Shown: positions 10,430-21,534, counted from the first letter of the stretch. The stretch is DNA of 64,000 nucleotides from Isochrysis galbana (GCA_018136815.1 CM030941.1:1115582-1179581), one strand, 5' to 3'. Made by a program: numbers and translations. Notes: a model not told the origin generated them from the letters alone.

Positions 10430-10744
10430 GTGCTTGAATAGATAGGGCCTTTTTATCTAGACACCCTCGCTGATTTCTTATTCAACTCCCTATTTATTTC
10501 GATTTCGACATTTCGACTAGCTTACTAGGATTTTCCAAGTCCAAGCACAAGCACAAGCACAAGCAACAAGTTGCAAGCTGCAAGCTGCAACGCTGCAACT
10601 TGGGGTTTTTCGAAGAAAAATATGTGGATTGACCACCTCCACCTCCGAGGTGGTCTACTTGATTTTTGGAAGACGTTGGGAAGGGAGGAGATGGGCCAGC
10701 CAAGAGAGAGCCCAGCCCATCCCCGCCCTCTAGCTTCTAGCTCC

Positions 10745-10800
10745 CGCCAGGCCTGTTGTAGTGCACGCGGGCCCCCACCCCCACCCCCCGAAACCACAAC
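10745..10800 (+). repeat. Fragment of the shared retroposon 3' module
   Basis: Contains GCCTGTTGTAGTGCACGCGG followed by a C-rich run, matching the loop and stem of the other retroposon copies. The expected T tail is absent; an A-rich tract and satellite follow. Confidence 0.5.
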
Positions 10801-10858
10801 CACAAACAACAAACAACAAACAAAGAACAAAGAACAAAGAACAAAGAAAAAGAACAAG

Positions 10859-10901
<43 letters not shown>

Positions 10902-11260
10902 AAAGGAAAAGGAAAAGGAAAAGGAAAAGGAAAAGGAAAAGGAAAAGGAAAAGGAAAAGGAAAAGGAAAAGGAAAAGGAAAAGGAAAAGGAAAAGGAAAA
11001 GGAAAAGGAAAAGGAAAAGGAAAAGGAAAAGGAAAAGGAAAAGGAAAAGGAAAAGGAAAAGGAAAAGGAAAAGGAAAAGGAAAAGGAAAAGGAAAAGGAA
11101 AAGGAAAAGGAAAAGGAAAAGGAAAAGGAAAAGGAAAAGGAAAAGGAAAAGGAAAAGGAAAAGGAAAAGGAAAAGGAAAAGGGAAAAGAAAAAGAAAAAG
11201 GGAAAAGAAAAAGAAAAAGAAAAAGAAAAAGAAAAAGAAAAAGAAAAAGAAAAAGAAAAA
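10859..11260. repeat. Poly(A) and (AAAAGG)n satellite
   Basis: About 40 As, then roughly 47 tandem AAAAGG hexamers to about 11182, then AAAAAG units. The Lys-Arg and Lys-Gly repeats that it encodes in every frame are artefacts. Confidence 0.97.
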
Positions 11261-11709
11261 AGAATGGGAATTATATGAAGATGAAGGGGCGGAAGGGGGT
11301 AGCGCTATAGGAATAGTAGGAATAGGAAGCGGAGAGCGGAGAGGGAGTGAGGAGTGAGAGTATGGAGTATGGAGTATGGAGTATGGAGTATGGCATACTG
11401 TATGGGGTATAGGCGATGGCGAAAGGGAGTGCCGTGAGTGTAATGGGACCCCCGTAGCTAGCAGTATGATAGTAGTACTATATAGTAGCCTGAACAGTAG
11501 TAGCCTGTACCTTCAATGATTTTTACACCGATAGAATACTCAAGCACTTATATACTCGCGTACTCTACTCAAGCAGATGTGCCGGGGCCGGGGCGGAGTA
11601 AAGAGTAGAAGAATAGGGTAATCCATTCCGATTGGAGGCTTGATCCGGGCGTGCCTTGCGTCTGGTGGACTTGGCCGGCGCAACCTGCCGCTTCACGAGG
11701 CTTGACGCC
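11261..11709. other. Upstream region of SYS1
   Basis: Starts with a short 7-base tandem repeat (AGTATGG, five copies, about 11356-11391). The remainder is presumed promoter and 5' UTR; no further feature recognised. Confidence 0.4.
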
Positions 11710-12454
11710 ATGCCATTCTACGCACCAGGCTTTGATCCTGTCCTCATTGTCAGCCAGATTGCTGCTATGCAGGTCCGCAGCGAGCTTCCCGTGCTCCACC
11801 CAACGCATCACCAGCCAGTCTGCTCACATGCTTATTGTCATTGGCTGTGGATGATCAGGCGTTGCTCTATCTCTCGCTGGGCTTCTGGCTGCTTGTGCTG
11901 AACGGGCTGGCGGGCAGCTCGCCTGCATCAATCGGTCTACGCCATCTTTTCTCTCCGGATGCGATTTCCATCTCATACGCTGGAGGATGGATCACCATCC
12001 TTGCGCTCTTTCTCAATGCAGTTGCAGGGTGCAGAGATTCGCACCTTGGGAGATGCGCACATTCTATAGGGCGAACGCGAGGCGGTCGATTTTGAGAACA
12101 GTTGCATTTTATTAATCCCATTGATTGGACAGATTCGCTGCCATAGGTTTGCGCCGTATTCTCACGCCGTCGTCATCCCCGTTGCGCAGGGCTGTTTTCT
12201 TGTGTCTTATTGTTGAACGAGCGAAGAAGTGCCTTGATTTCGCAGCTACGGCACATCTGCTGCACTTGTGTTGCTGCTACCAGTACAGCGGCATACCAAG
12301 TTCATGGGAGTGGTGGGCAGTCAATTTGATGAGCCTCGTGCTCATGGCCCTCCTCAGCGAATTTCTTTGCATGCGACGAGAACTTCAGGACATTCCATTG
12401 TTCACTTCTTTGAGTAGCGGACGTAACAAGTTCTCTGGATCTGATCGAGAATGA
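11710..12454 (+). CDS. SYS1: SYS1-like Golgi integral membrane protein
   Basis: SYS1 sits in the Golgi membrane and recruits the small GTPase ARFRP1/Arl3p. Three exons, 11710-11772, 11859-12028 and 12190-12454; introns of 86 and 161 bases with GT-AG ends. The joined 165-residue product matches animal SYS1 end to end: FDPVLIVSQIAAMQ, LYLSLGFWLLVLNGL, a second hydrophobic segment ending ALFLNAVAG, ERAKKCLDFAATAHLLHL, a WWAVNLMSLVLMALL segment and EFLCMRRELQDIPL. About four membrane helices. Family length is about 156, so the model is complete. Donors GTCCGC and GTGCAG are weak, but both joins keep phase and alignment without gaps. Confidence 0.9.
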
Positions 12455-12878
12455 TGGTATGACGAAGGAGAGAGCGTTCTGGGAAATTTAGAGAAGTCGG
12501 CAGGTTAGGGTCCAAGGGCCACGTGCGAGGCGTAAATATGAAAAGGTTTTTGTAGATGTAAAGAGGTCGGTTTGTGATGTGCTACAAAAAAATCAACGCT
12601 ATTGTACTACCACTCAACGGATTCAACTAAGTTTATACTTGGTTTACCCATGGGAGGGCACGAGCCCCCCCCCCTTCTTCTCCTCTCCCCTGCTGTGGGG
12701 CAAGAACCACTCACCCTCTTGGCATGCTAAGGGCAGACTGCCCTGCTGACCCACTGACCCACCACTCTCTCCCCTAGAGGGCCCACGTAGACGATAGGCG
12801 ATAGGCATAGGCGATAGGCGCTCGGCCCTGGTTATTCTTATTCTTATTCGCTCGCCCTTGCCTATCACGGCCAGCCCA

Positions 12879-13119
12879 GCAGCTGCCAGAAAGAGAGAGG
12901 CCAAGACGCAATACTCAGAAGGCCCGCCCGGACCCCAACTCCCGAACCGGGCCCAAGGTAGTGCACCTGGGCCTGGGCCGCACCCCGGAAACCGAAGACA
13001 AAGGAACGAAGGGGTGAAGGCTAGGGGGTGGAGAAGAAGGAACAAGGGCGTTGTCGGATAGTAGGAGAAAGAAACCGGACGATAGTAGGTGTAGTAGCCC
13101 TGAATCTTCAGATTTTTTT
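12879..13119 (+). mobile_element. Small retroposon S5 (T-tailed), inside copy A
   Basis: 241 bases ending ATCTTCAGA plus a T run, flanked by the 16-base direct repeat TATCACGGCCAGCCCA at 12863-12878 and 13120-13135. Contains CCCAAGGTAGTGCACCTGGG, the clearest version of the shared stem-loop. A reverse-oriented relative lies at about 22612-22745. Confidence 0.85.
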
Positions 13120-13768
13120 TATCACGGCCAGCCCATTGCTCCAGCCCCTCCCTTACCCCTGGTTGACAGGCAGACATGTGCAGCTTGGGGGGCCCATGAG
13201 GCCTGGAGGGCCTGTGAGGGAGAGGCAAGAGGCAAGGGACAAGGGACAAGGGACAGGGGAGGCTAGGGCCCAGATCCAGCCTCCTTGCCTCCTTTCCCCC
13301 TTAGCTCGCCGCTCTAGGAGCCTCCGTGGGCGCCAGTGGTGGCAGCTAGAGCCTGTCGCAGGCGCGTCCTCGCGCATGCCGCAGGAGAGGGGAGAGAGCG
13401 CGCGAAGAAGGGAGTGGGCGTAGGCGAGAGCTCTCCGCCCACCGAAGATTAGGTAAAGGTCGTAAGTCCCGTGTCTATTTACTGTTTACATGATAAGCCA
13501 GGACCGAGGCCGCCGCCGCTTGCCCGGTAGCCGGTAGGCGTATGTGTGTGTGTGTGGGGGGGGGGGGGGGACACTTCACCGCGGTCACCGGTGGCGGGCG
13601 CAGGCCACCGGACCATATCTAAATCTAAGGCCCCTTTACCCCTAGTATTGCACGTGGGGAGCCGCCTGCGCTTGGTGGCAGTGGGAAAGGGCCGGGGGAG
13701 TGGCGGTGTAGAACGCTTGCTGGGTGTAAGTAGTGGGTCCAGAGCCGCGAGCCGCATGTGGCGCGGTA

Positions 13769-14519
13769 TATAAACCTTTTAATAGTCTCACCGCACACGC
13801 GGCCGTGGACCCTCTACTTTCTACTCACGTAGGAAACTTTCTACACTCCCACTTCCCCGGCCCTTCTCCCCCCGCCATAAGGCGACTCCCCCCGTGCACT
13901 ACTAGGGGGATAGGGGAAAAGGGCTTAGATATGGTCCGGTGGCCCGCGCCCCCCCCCGGTGATCATTCCCCCCCTTCCTCCTGTGTCTCCGAGTGGGCGG
14001 CGGTCTCAGCCCCGACTTATCCTGTAAACAGGTGCGGGACTTACCTATTTTTCGGTGAGCGGAGCTTTCGCTCCGCCCACCCCCTTCTCCGCGCTCTCTC
14101 TCCCCTCTCCTGCGGCACGCGCGATGGCGCGCCTGCGGCAGGCCTGCAGCTGCCCCTGGCGACCCCTGGAGGCTCCTGGAGGCCAGCTCTGGGGGCAGAG
14201 GAGGCTGGGACTGGGCCCTGGCCTCCCCTGCCTCTCCCTCGCTGGCGCTCCTGAGCCTCTGGGGCCCCCAATCTGCACCTATCTGCCTGTCGACCAGGGG
14301 GGGAGGGGGGGTTGGAGCAATGGGCTGGTCACGAGGGGCCAGGATGGGCGAATGGGGCGAGCCCGTGGGGAAGGGAGTGGGTCAGTAGGGCAGTGGCCTC
14401 CTGGCAAGCCATCAGGCGTGCCAGGAGGATGGGTGGTTCCTCCCCCATGGCAGGGGAGGAGTGGAGAGAGGGGGGGGCTCGTGCCCCCCCATGGGTCAAC
14501 CAAGTATAAACTTAGTTGC
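13769..14519 (-). mobile_element. L-type retroposon copy B, inside copy A
   Basis: 751 bases, antisense to A. Flanked by the 15-base direct repeat GCATGTGGCGCGGTA at 13754-13768 and 14520-14534, which is A sequence, so B landed in A. On its sense strand: near-palindromic start, GC hairpin, ATAGGTAAGT block, pyrimidine tract ending CTAG, loop AGTGCACG, and the end GAGACTATTAAAAGGTTT. Short frames in it are not conserved between copies. Confidence 0.88.
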
Positions 14520-14560
14520 GCATGTGGCGCGGTAAGAAGTAAGACTATCACAAGGTTTTT

Positions 14561-15127
14561 CGAGCATCGCACGTCCCTAACTCGTGGTGGGTAAGAGTAA
14601 GAGCTGAAAACTACCTCTCGACGGACAGCACATAATCCAAGGCCTCGCGGCACCAGCTAAGGCGGGTACTCTGAAAGAACAACAGAGACATTGAAATGCG
14701 TTAAATCGCCGTGCAAGAACTAGAGATGGCCACAATAAGGCAAGCATCCGATACAACGTATGAAATTGAAGCAACCTAGCAGCCCAAGGGACGCGTTGCC
14801 GGGATCATGAGTGACACCGTCGTGTATATATTTATGGCAATGCACGGCGTGTGTGACGGTCTCCACTCGAGCTTAGTGAGCGTGAAGGCTTCCGACGGCG
14901 AACACTTGACGAGTCAAGCTGTGTGTCGCAGTCATCATGTATCTCGCTCTCATCGAGAGAACATTCGGGGGTTTGGTTGTGGCACCCGATCTTTCCGATC
15001 CCGTGAAGCATGGGGTTCGACCAGCTCATATAGGGTGGAGAGATACTCACGGGTGGCTATTCACGCCCGCCGACAAGCTGCGAATCTCGACCAGCAATTG
15101 GCGAGGATCGCAGGCTCAGCGGCGGGC
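14561..15127. other. 3' flank of thioredoxin reductase
   Basis: Minus-strand 3' UTR side of the selenoprotein gene. A SECIS element is expected here or just beyond. I searched by eye for an ATGA/GTGA core followed 9-14 bases later by AA or CC and a matching GA, and found no convincing candidate; the best partial stem is near 14890-14938. No other gene seen. Confidence 0.4.
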
Positions 15128-16776
15128 TTAACCTCAGCATCCCGTCTTTTGCGCATCACCGCCGGATCGCTTGGAGACAGTGATCACGGTGAATTCCTCT
15201 GCCACAGTTGGGTGGATACCGACAGTGTTGTCAAAGTCTGCTTTGGTCGCTCCGCATTTCATCGCCACAGCAAATCCCTGGGTCATCTCACCGGCACTCG
15301 GGCCGCAGACATGAAAGCCAACAACACGCTCGTGGTCCAACTTATTGCAAATGAGCTTGGCGTAGCAAGCATTGTCACCGCGGTGAGGCAGAGTCCATTC
15401 GAGAGGTTTGAAGTAGGAATGGTATACCTCAATGTTATCTTCGCCGTACAGCTTGATGGCGTCCTCTTCTGCGAGCCCGATAGCGCCGTACTCCAACGGT
15501 GTGTAAACAGTGGTCGGCACGTTGGTGTAGTCCATCTTCATGGTCTTGCCGCCATACAGCCGGTCTGCCAGGAGCTTACCCGCCTGGATGGCGACAGGCG
15601 TGAGCTCGGTGGTGGCCGATGGAGGAGTGAGGGCATCACCATCGATAATGTCACCGATCGCATAGATGTGGGGCACGTTGGTTCGCTCGTCGTTGACCGG
15701 GATCTTGCCATTTTTGGAGAGGACCACGCCAGTTTTCTCTATTCCGATGTCCGAGGTGCACACATCGCGTCCGATGGCGAGCAGCACTGTATCATACTCT
15801 GCGGAGGCCTCTGTGCCGTCGGAGTACTTCCATACGACCTTCTTCGCGCCGGATGGAAGAGCCGCGACTGCGGTGGGCACCGCACCCTCGGTGAAGTGGA
15901 TGCCATGCTCCTGCATGTACGTCTTGCAGATGCCCGCCATCTGCTGATCGAAGCCTCGCAGCGGAATAGACCGCATCATCACTGTGGTCTCGTATCCGAG
16001 GCCCTTGATGAAGCCGGCACATTCCAGCGCAACGTACGAAGCTCCAATCACCAGGGTGCGGCCAGGCGGCGTCTTCATCGAGAACACGTCGTCCGAGGTG
16101 ATACAGTGCTCCTTGGCGCCCGGAATGTCTGGGTACCTTGGGCGCCCGCCCGTTGCGATCACAAATGCATCTGCGGTGATCTTTGTCTCCTTGCCTTTCT
16201 TATCGACAGCGAGAACAGTGTGTGGGTCTAGAAACGTGGCGTACGCGTTGTAGTACTTGACCGAGTTCGACATCAGGTCCGACCTGTATCCAAAGTTCAA
16301 ACTCTTGATGTGCGACTGCACATTCTGAACCATCACCTCCCAGTTGTGCTTGCGATCAGGCACCTCCCAGCCAAACGACGCAGCGTCCGCCATGCTCTCT
16401 CCGTGGAGGGCGGCAGCGTGCATCAGCTTCTTGGGGATGCAACCCACGTTCACGCAAGTTCCACCAAGGCCCCACGTGGTCCCCGGAGGGCTAGGCTTGA
16501 CGAAGTCGCACACAGCGACCTTCTTGCCATGCGAGGCGGCCCTCTTCGAGCATGCCAGTCCACCCGAGCCTCCACCAATAACCTGTGAGGCGCATGCGGA
16601 GGGACAAGAGATGAGCACGTGCTGGTGGACCTTTGAGTCGCGCGGCGCTCGCAATGCCCCGCCCGGCTGGCCAGTGAGGACGCCAGCGAGGACGCGCAGA
16701 GCCAGGCCAAAGGCTAGTACAGTGCGCAGAGAGGGGGGGCACGTACGAGCAGGTCGTAGTGGACTTCGGTGGCCAT
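15128..16776 (-). CDS. Thioredoxin reductase, high-Mr selenocysteine type
   Basis: NADPH-dependent flavoenzyme that reduces thioredoxin. Exons 16776-16747 and 16582-15128; intron 16583-16746 (GTACGT...CAG). The join gives [21 protein letters not shown], the FAD-binding start. Visible motifs: redox site [18 protein letters not shown]-binding [14 protein letters not shown], second FAD motif YAIGD, interface HPTVAEEF with the catalytic His-Glu pair. The frame runs ...ACG GGA TGC TGA GGT TAA: Gly-Cys-UGA-Gly-stop, the C-terminal selenocysteine tetrapeptide of animal and algal thioredoxin reductases. UGA is at 15136-15134, so translation should end at 15128; length 494 with Sec. Sequence upstream of the Met in frame ([17 protein letters not shown]) looks presequence-like, but no Met precedes it without another exon. 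Confidence 0.93.
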
Positions 16777-16973
16777 CTCGGCTTGCTTCGAGAGCGCTGG
16801 GAGGACGTGCGCGCTCGAGGCGAGGCCGCTCTCGAAGTAGCGCCCGGCGAGCAGCAGCCCCGAGAGCGAGCGCTTGACGGTGCGGATGATCCCCCCCGTC
16901 GCGCCACAGCCCCAGGGACCAACCCCACACCCCCCGCGTCGAGACGGAGAGCGCTCCAGAGAAGAAGATGCCG

Positions 16974-17002
16974 GGAGAGAGAGAGAGAGAGAGAGAGAGA
17001 GG

Positions 17003-17052
<50 letters not shown>

Positions 17053-17073
17053 GAGAGAGGGAGGGAGAGAGAG

Positions 17074-17104
<31 letters not shown>

Positions 17105-17132
17105 GGAGAGAGGGAGGGAGGGAGAGAGAGCC
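16974..17132. repeat. (GA)n microsatellite
   Basis: About 160 bases of GA dinucleotides with scattered GG interruptions, in the 5' region of the minus-strand thioredoxin reductase gene. The Ser-Leu and Arg-Glu repeats it encodes are artefacts. Confidence 0.96.
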
Positions 17133-17699
17133 CACAGCTTGCTGTCTGGCTGCAGAAGAAGTGCCGTTTTGGCTGACAGTCCCGCCCGCGCCCCCCCTCT
17201 CCCCCACCCCTCCCGGCCCCCCCGCCGCCGCCGTCGCTGAAGCCGAGGGGGGGGGGGAGGGGGGCCGAGCTGCTAAGCAAAGCTTTGTAGAGCTGATACT
17301 CCGGACATTTCCAGTCGAAGGTGTTGGCTTTTATAACTTCTAAAAGGTGCGGGCTGGCCAGTGAGATCGTGATACAACTCCCGCCGCCGGCCATCGGCCA
17401 TCTGCTGGCGGCGGTCAGCACGAGTCTATAGACTATTGTGGTAGAGTAATATGGTTGAATCTGGGTGCTTTGCGCCTGCGACCTGCGACCCCTCTCCGGG
17501 ACCCCTCTCCGGGCAAGAGGCAAGAGGAAGAGGCTGCGACCTCAGGCATCAAGTTCTCGGTGGTTTTTTATTTTTGACCGATACTCCCATGAACAGGGTA
17601 TAACTTCTAGTGGAGAGCACCCCCCACCTCCCACTCCTCCCCCCCTCCCCCCCCCCCCTTCCCCTGCCCCCTGCCCTCGTCCCCATCCAGACGGGGCAA

Positions 17700-18620
17700 G
17701 GCGAGAAGCGTTCAATCATCAATCATCACCACCCAACATGCAACATGTGGACATCATGTATCAGGGGGGAAAGCTAACGGATCGAGCATGACCACTGGCT
17801 CGATATGCGACGATACGGAAGGGAAACGATCGGCGGGAGGCGCGGCGGAGATGGCCGGGAGTAATGGAATGACGAGCTGGACCACCTCCTCCGTAGAGGA
17901 AGGCGGGAGGACGGGCTTGGGCGAGGGCGATCGCGACGACGGAGCGGACATGGCTGGGCGGTTGGCCCAGGCCAGAGTTTCGCGAAATGCGAAATGTTTT
18001 GCAAAATTTGGGTGGACCGACGAAATCGAAATTTTTGACCGAAATTTGGGTGCGAGTGCGAAGCGCTGAAGAAAGGCGCATAGCGCCGAAGCGAAATTTG
18101 GGCCCCGAAGCGCCCTCCCCCCCCCGTCGCCTCCCCCCCGCATGCGCAGCATGCGCATGACGCCCTCTAAATAAAAAATAATTACAACTAGGAATATCGG
18201 CGGCTGCACTGAGCCAGTGGCCAATGGCGACGAAGCACTTACTATTGATTGCGTCCGTATGAGTTGTACATATTTAGTGTAGAGTATAGCGCGTACGCAA
18301 ATACTGTATAATGTTAGTTAGGTGCGTGTCGATGCGCGCGGAGCGCGCTAGCGCGCTATAACCGAGAGCAAAGCAAAACATCCCCGAAATTTGGGTGGAG
18401 CGGGCCCGAAACTTAGTGAAATGCGTGCGAAATTTCGAAACGAAATTTGGGCGGGTCCGAAACGAAACTCTGGCCTGGGCCAACTGGGCGGTTCGGATGG
18501 ATAGGCTGGGGCTGAGGGAGTGGAGAGGTTTGGTACTGGTCGAGTGTTGAGAACGAGGGACGAGAACGGGGACGAGAACGAGAACGAGAGCGACGAACGA
18601 TGAACGACAGACGAAAGACG
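17700..18620 (-). mobile_element. Dispersed element F, copy 1, interrupted by a MITE
   Basis: Minus-strand sequence matches copies at 35595-36044 and 41380-41750. Order on the minus strand: CGTCG/CTCGCTCTCG-rich leader, an ATG opening a Ser/Pro-rich frame (SPKPVLPPSSTEE here), then GATGATTGATGATTGAACGC. The copy is cut by the element at 17962-18483; removing that insertion and one target duplication restores continuity with the other copies. Probably the 5' part of a larger transposon. Confidence 0.6.
17962..18483. mobile_element. MITE with 21-base inverted ends and 8-base target duplication
   Basis: 522 bases bounded by perfect 21-base terminal inverted repeats starting TTGGCCCAGGCCAGAG and ending TTTCG, flanked on both sides by CTGGGCGG (17954-17961 and 18484-18491). 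An 8-base duplication is typical of the hAT superfamily. Subterminal sequence is rich in the motif CGAAATTTGGG in several copies. No transposase frame, so non-autonomous. Confidence 0.88.
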
Positions 18621-18976
18621 GATAGAGTCCGATGGACCGACGAGATGACACCACACTCACGTCAACACTCTCGTCCACACTTACGTATCCTTATCACGGG
18701 ACGCACAACAGGAACCTGCTGACAGACCGAACAAGGAAGAGAATGCCGACAAGAGAGCGACGGGGCGACGGACGATCCGACGGGGGCGACAGTTACGCAT
18801 TGGAATAAGGAAGGAATCTTTCGAAAACCCTTAAGTGAGTTGATGAAGACCGAAGTAGTAAAATAGCGCCTGGCCCCTCGTGGTTAGGGGTAGGCCAGGA
18901 TATCCCGGATATCCATTGGGATATTTGGGCGGATGTGTCATGTGTTGCAAATGGATATCTTTGGATAGAAGTCTTC
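18492..18976. other. Remainder of element F and intergenic sequence
   Basis: To about 18620 this is element F. From there to 18976 no gene is seen; GGATATC/GATATCC motifs near 18897-18965 recur around 5745-5785. Confidence 0.4.
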
Positions 18977-18992
18977 TAGAAGTTCACTAGAA

Positions 18993-19762
18993 CCAACTAA
19001 GTTTATACTTGGTTGACCCATGGGGGGGCACGAGCCCCCCCCTCTCTCCACTCCTCCCCTGCCATGGGGGAGGAACCACCCATCCTCCTGGCATGCCTGA
19101 TGGCTTGCCAGGAGGCCACTGCCCTGCTGACCCACTCCCTCACTCACAGGCACGCCTGATTCGCTCGTCCTGGCCAGTCGTGGCCAGCCCATTGCTCCAA
19201 CCCCCCCTCCCCCCCTGGTCGACAGGCAGACAGGTGCAGCGTGGGGGGCCCTTGAGGCTCGGGAGCGCCAGCGAGGGAGAGGCAGGGGAGGCCAGGGCCA
19301 GGGCCCAGCCCCAGCCTCCTCTGCCCCCTGAGCTGGCCTCCAGGAGCCTCCAGGGGTCGCCAGAGGGCAGCTGGAGGCCTGCCGCAGGCGCGCCATCGCG
19401 CGTGCCGCAAGGGAGGGGAAAGAGGGCGCGGAGAAGGGGTCGGGCGGAGCGAGAGCTCCGCTCACCGAAAAATTGGTAAGTCCCGCTCCTGTTTACAGGA
19501 TAAGTCGGGACTGAAGCCGCCGCCCACTCGGAGACACAGGAGGAAGGGGGGGAAAGATCACCGGGGGGTGGCGCGGGCCACCGGACCATATCTAAGCCCT
19601 TCACCCCTATCCCCCTAGTAGTGCACGGGGGGAGCCGCCTGATGGCGGGGGGAGAAGGGCCGGGGAGTGGGGGTGTAGAAAGTATGCTACGTACTATGTG
19701 CTATGTGTAGTAGGTAGTGGTTCCATTCGCCGCGAGTGCGGTAAGACTATTAGAAGGTTTTT
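18993..19762 (+). mobile_element. L-type retroposon copy C
   Basis: 770 bases flanked by the 16-base direct repeat TAGAAGTTCACTAGAA at 18977-18992 and 19763-19778. Carries all family landmarks: AACTAAGTTTATACTTGG start, G-run/CACGA/C-run hairpin, GC-rich body, a 12-base hairpin GCGGAGC/GCTCCGC, AAAAATTGGTAAGT, a pyrimidine tract ending CCCCCTAG, loop TAGTGCACG, end GACTATTAGAAGG plus T run. No conserved coding frame. Confidence 0.9.
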
Positions 19763-19778
19763 TAGAAGTTCACTAGAA

Positions 19779-20371
19779 GTGGGATATTTGGGCGCTGTGA
19801 GCATGTGGTGACCGAAAACAAAACTCGCGTTGAGTACGTCAAGCGCTCCGCGCGCGGCCAGTCCCATCGCAGTCGCAGTGTCCCAAAGGCCAAAGGCTCG
19901 ACACTCAAGCTCCGAAAGGCGGTCCAGCACCGATGGTCGTCCGAGTGGCATTGGGGTGGGGGCTCACGAGGTTGTCTCATTCTCATGACGCATGACGTAC
20001 ATTAGCAGACATTAGGAACAGGACCCCCCCCCTGTGTGCCGTGTGCGCAAATGCGTGGTTGAATTTGCATCGATATCGATCACGCCGATGTCCGATGTGG
20101 CCGATCTGTTTGTCGCCTGCCACCTGCACGAACCCCTCGGAGGAGAGCGCTCAGTTGCAGGCGTGGTGGCGGCGCCGCCGCCCTCGCGGCAGCGACACAG
20201 GGAAAGCCGGTCGTCACAAAGTAACTAACGGTACACTCGATCCGGCGAAATCCGGAGTGCCAGAGTACGAGTACTCCTAGAGCTACTTTATTCCTATGTT
20301 CAGAAGGGGTACTCTATATCCCTACCATATCGCGAGAGAGGAGAAGCCTCGCCCGCACGCCGGCATCGCTT
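19779..20371. other. Intergenic, upstream of the mitochondrial membrane protein gene
   Basis: No gene or repeat copy recognised; short frames on both strands have no recognisable content. Confidence 0.4.
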
Positions 20372-21534
20372 TTGGCCCGCGCGATGCTCCGCTCCCTCTG
20401 CTCCGGTGTGGGCGCGCGGGCTCGCCCCATAGCGAAGCCGGTGCTCAGGCCGCTCATGCCGCTGATGCGCAGGCCCCCGCTCTTGCTGCAGCACTCAGTG
20501 CCCTCCGCGCCACGTCATCTCACCAGCCTGGCGCAACATCAGGCTGCGCCCATCTCGGTGCTCCGGAGCCCCGCCACGCAGTGTTTGCGAATCTGCGTCT
20601 ACAGCATTACCCGCGTGCAGTCTAATCGGGTGTTGTCTCGCCCGTTCACTTCTCTTCGGCGTCACATGTCATCTTCGCCTTCAGGGCGTCGTGAGCAAGC
20701 AAGGGATGCTCTGGACTGGATTCAAAACAACAAGGTGCTACTTGGGGTGACAGGAGGTGCCATCCTCGTGATGTACGGATTCTACCGCATTTCGATGCGC
20801 ATGATGACGTTCTTCCTCAACGTTCCTCCTCAGCAGATCTTTACCGTCGGCATGGCCGTCGGCGCGGTCACAACGGTGCGAGCACATCCTACCGTGACTC
20901 GGACGTCTGCCTAGTATCTTGTGCAGCTAGCACTGAAACCCCATCCTCGACTCATGCGGCCGGTGTGGGGCCAACCTTCCAGCACGGGTTCCGGCTCATT
21001 GGCATCGCCGCATGAGCGGTATTCACCTGATAAGTCCTGCCCATGTGAATCGTCCCGTAGGCCCTCGCCGTTATGGGTCTTCGCACGGGGCGCCGGTACT
21101 TTCTTGTCCGCATTGATGACATCTTTGATGCTGCAAACAAGGTCATGCGCACAGAACCAGCTCGCACGGCGGTGAAGAAGGCCCTTGGTGAATACTGGCG
21201 CCCTGGGAAGTTCCGCGGGTATGCAATGGAACGGCTCGGAGACGCCGCGCTGGGAAGTGAACGTCGTGCGCGCAGCAGCTACTTTGAGATGCCGAGCCAA
21301 AGGGTGCAAATGATCTTTGAGGTCAAGGGGTTGGACCACAATGGGATCGTCTCGCTCGAGGGGTACAAGCGTGGTGGCGAATATCACTTCGAGATGCTCT
21401 CGCTCGACGTGCCGGCAACAGGTGAGCACCTGCTCATGGCAGGAACCAAGGACCACGTCCTTTTTCCCGAAATCGTCAACATCCTCGAGGGCGCCAAGAA
21501 GCAAGGCGAGGCAAAGGCAAGGAATCGCGGTTGA
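20372..21534 (+). CDS. Probable mitochondrial inner-membrane protein, Coa1/Tim21-like
   Basis: Exons 20372-20875 and 21061-21534; intron 185 bases, GTGCGA...CCGTAG, phase 0; product 325 residues. Residues 1-105 are rich in Arg, Leu, Ser and Ala with almost no acidic residues, a strong mitochondrial presequence. Two membrane helices follow: about 120-142 (LLGVTGGAILVMYGFYRI) and about 156-175 (IFTVGMAVGAVTTALAVMGL), the second created only by the splice join, which supports it. The C-terminal part (about 190-300) has the alpha/beta pattern of the Coa1/Tim21 fold: helix ending in LGEYWRPGKF, then strands QMIFEVKGLDHNGIVSLEGY and GGEYHFEMLSLDV. Coa1 assists cytochrome oxidase assembly and Tim21 the import translocase; which, if either, cannot be decided here. 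Confidence 0.7.

Larger units (their letters stand above)
12625..14560 (+). mobile_element. L-type retroposon copy A, split by two later insertions
   Basis: Begins with the near-palindrome AACTAAGTTTATACTTGGTT and a G-run/CACGA/C-run hairpin, and ends with ACTATCACAAGG plus T5 at 14560. It is interrupted by element S5 (12879-13119) and by the antisense copy B (13769-14519), each with its own target duplication. Remaining A sequence aligns with copies B, C and D but is the most diverged. No target duplication of A itself was found. No plausible coding frame. Confidence 0.75.

Noticed and set aside
10571..11357. Lys-Arg and Lys-Gly repeat proteins
   Set aside because: Pure translation of the AAAAGG satellite.
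13028..14653. Pro/Gly/Ser-rich frames within L elements
   Set aside because: They recur as shadows in every copy, on both strands, with frame breaks between copies.
14890..14938. Candidate SECIS hairpin beside the thioredoxin reductase gene
   Set aside because: ATGA and a partial stem are present, but the apical AA or CC and a clean 3' GA pairing are not.
16491..17523. Ser-Leu or Arg-Glu rich frames around the GA tract
   Set aside because: Microsatellite translation; only the last ten codons before 16747 belong to a gene (thioredoxin reductase exon 1).
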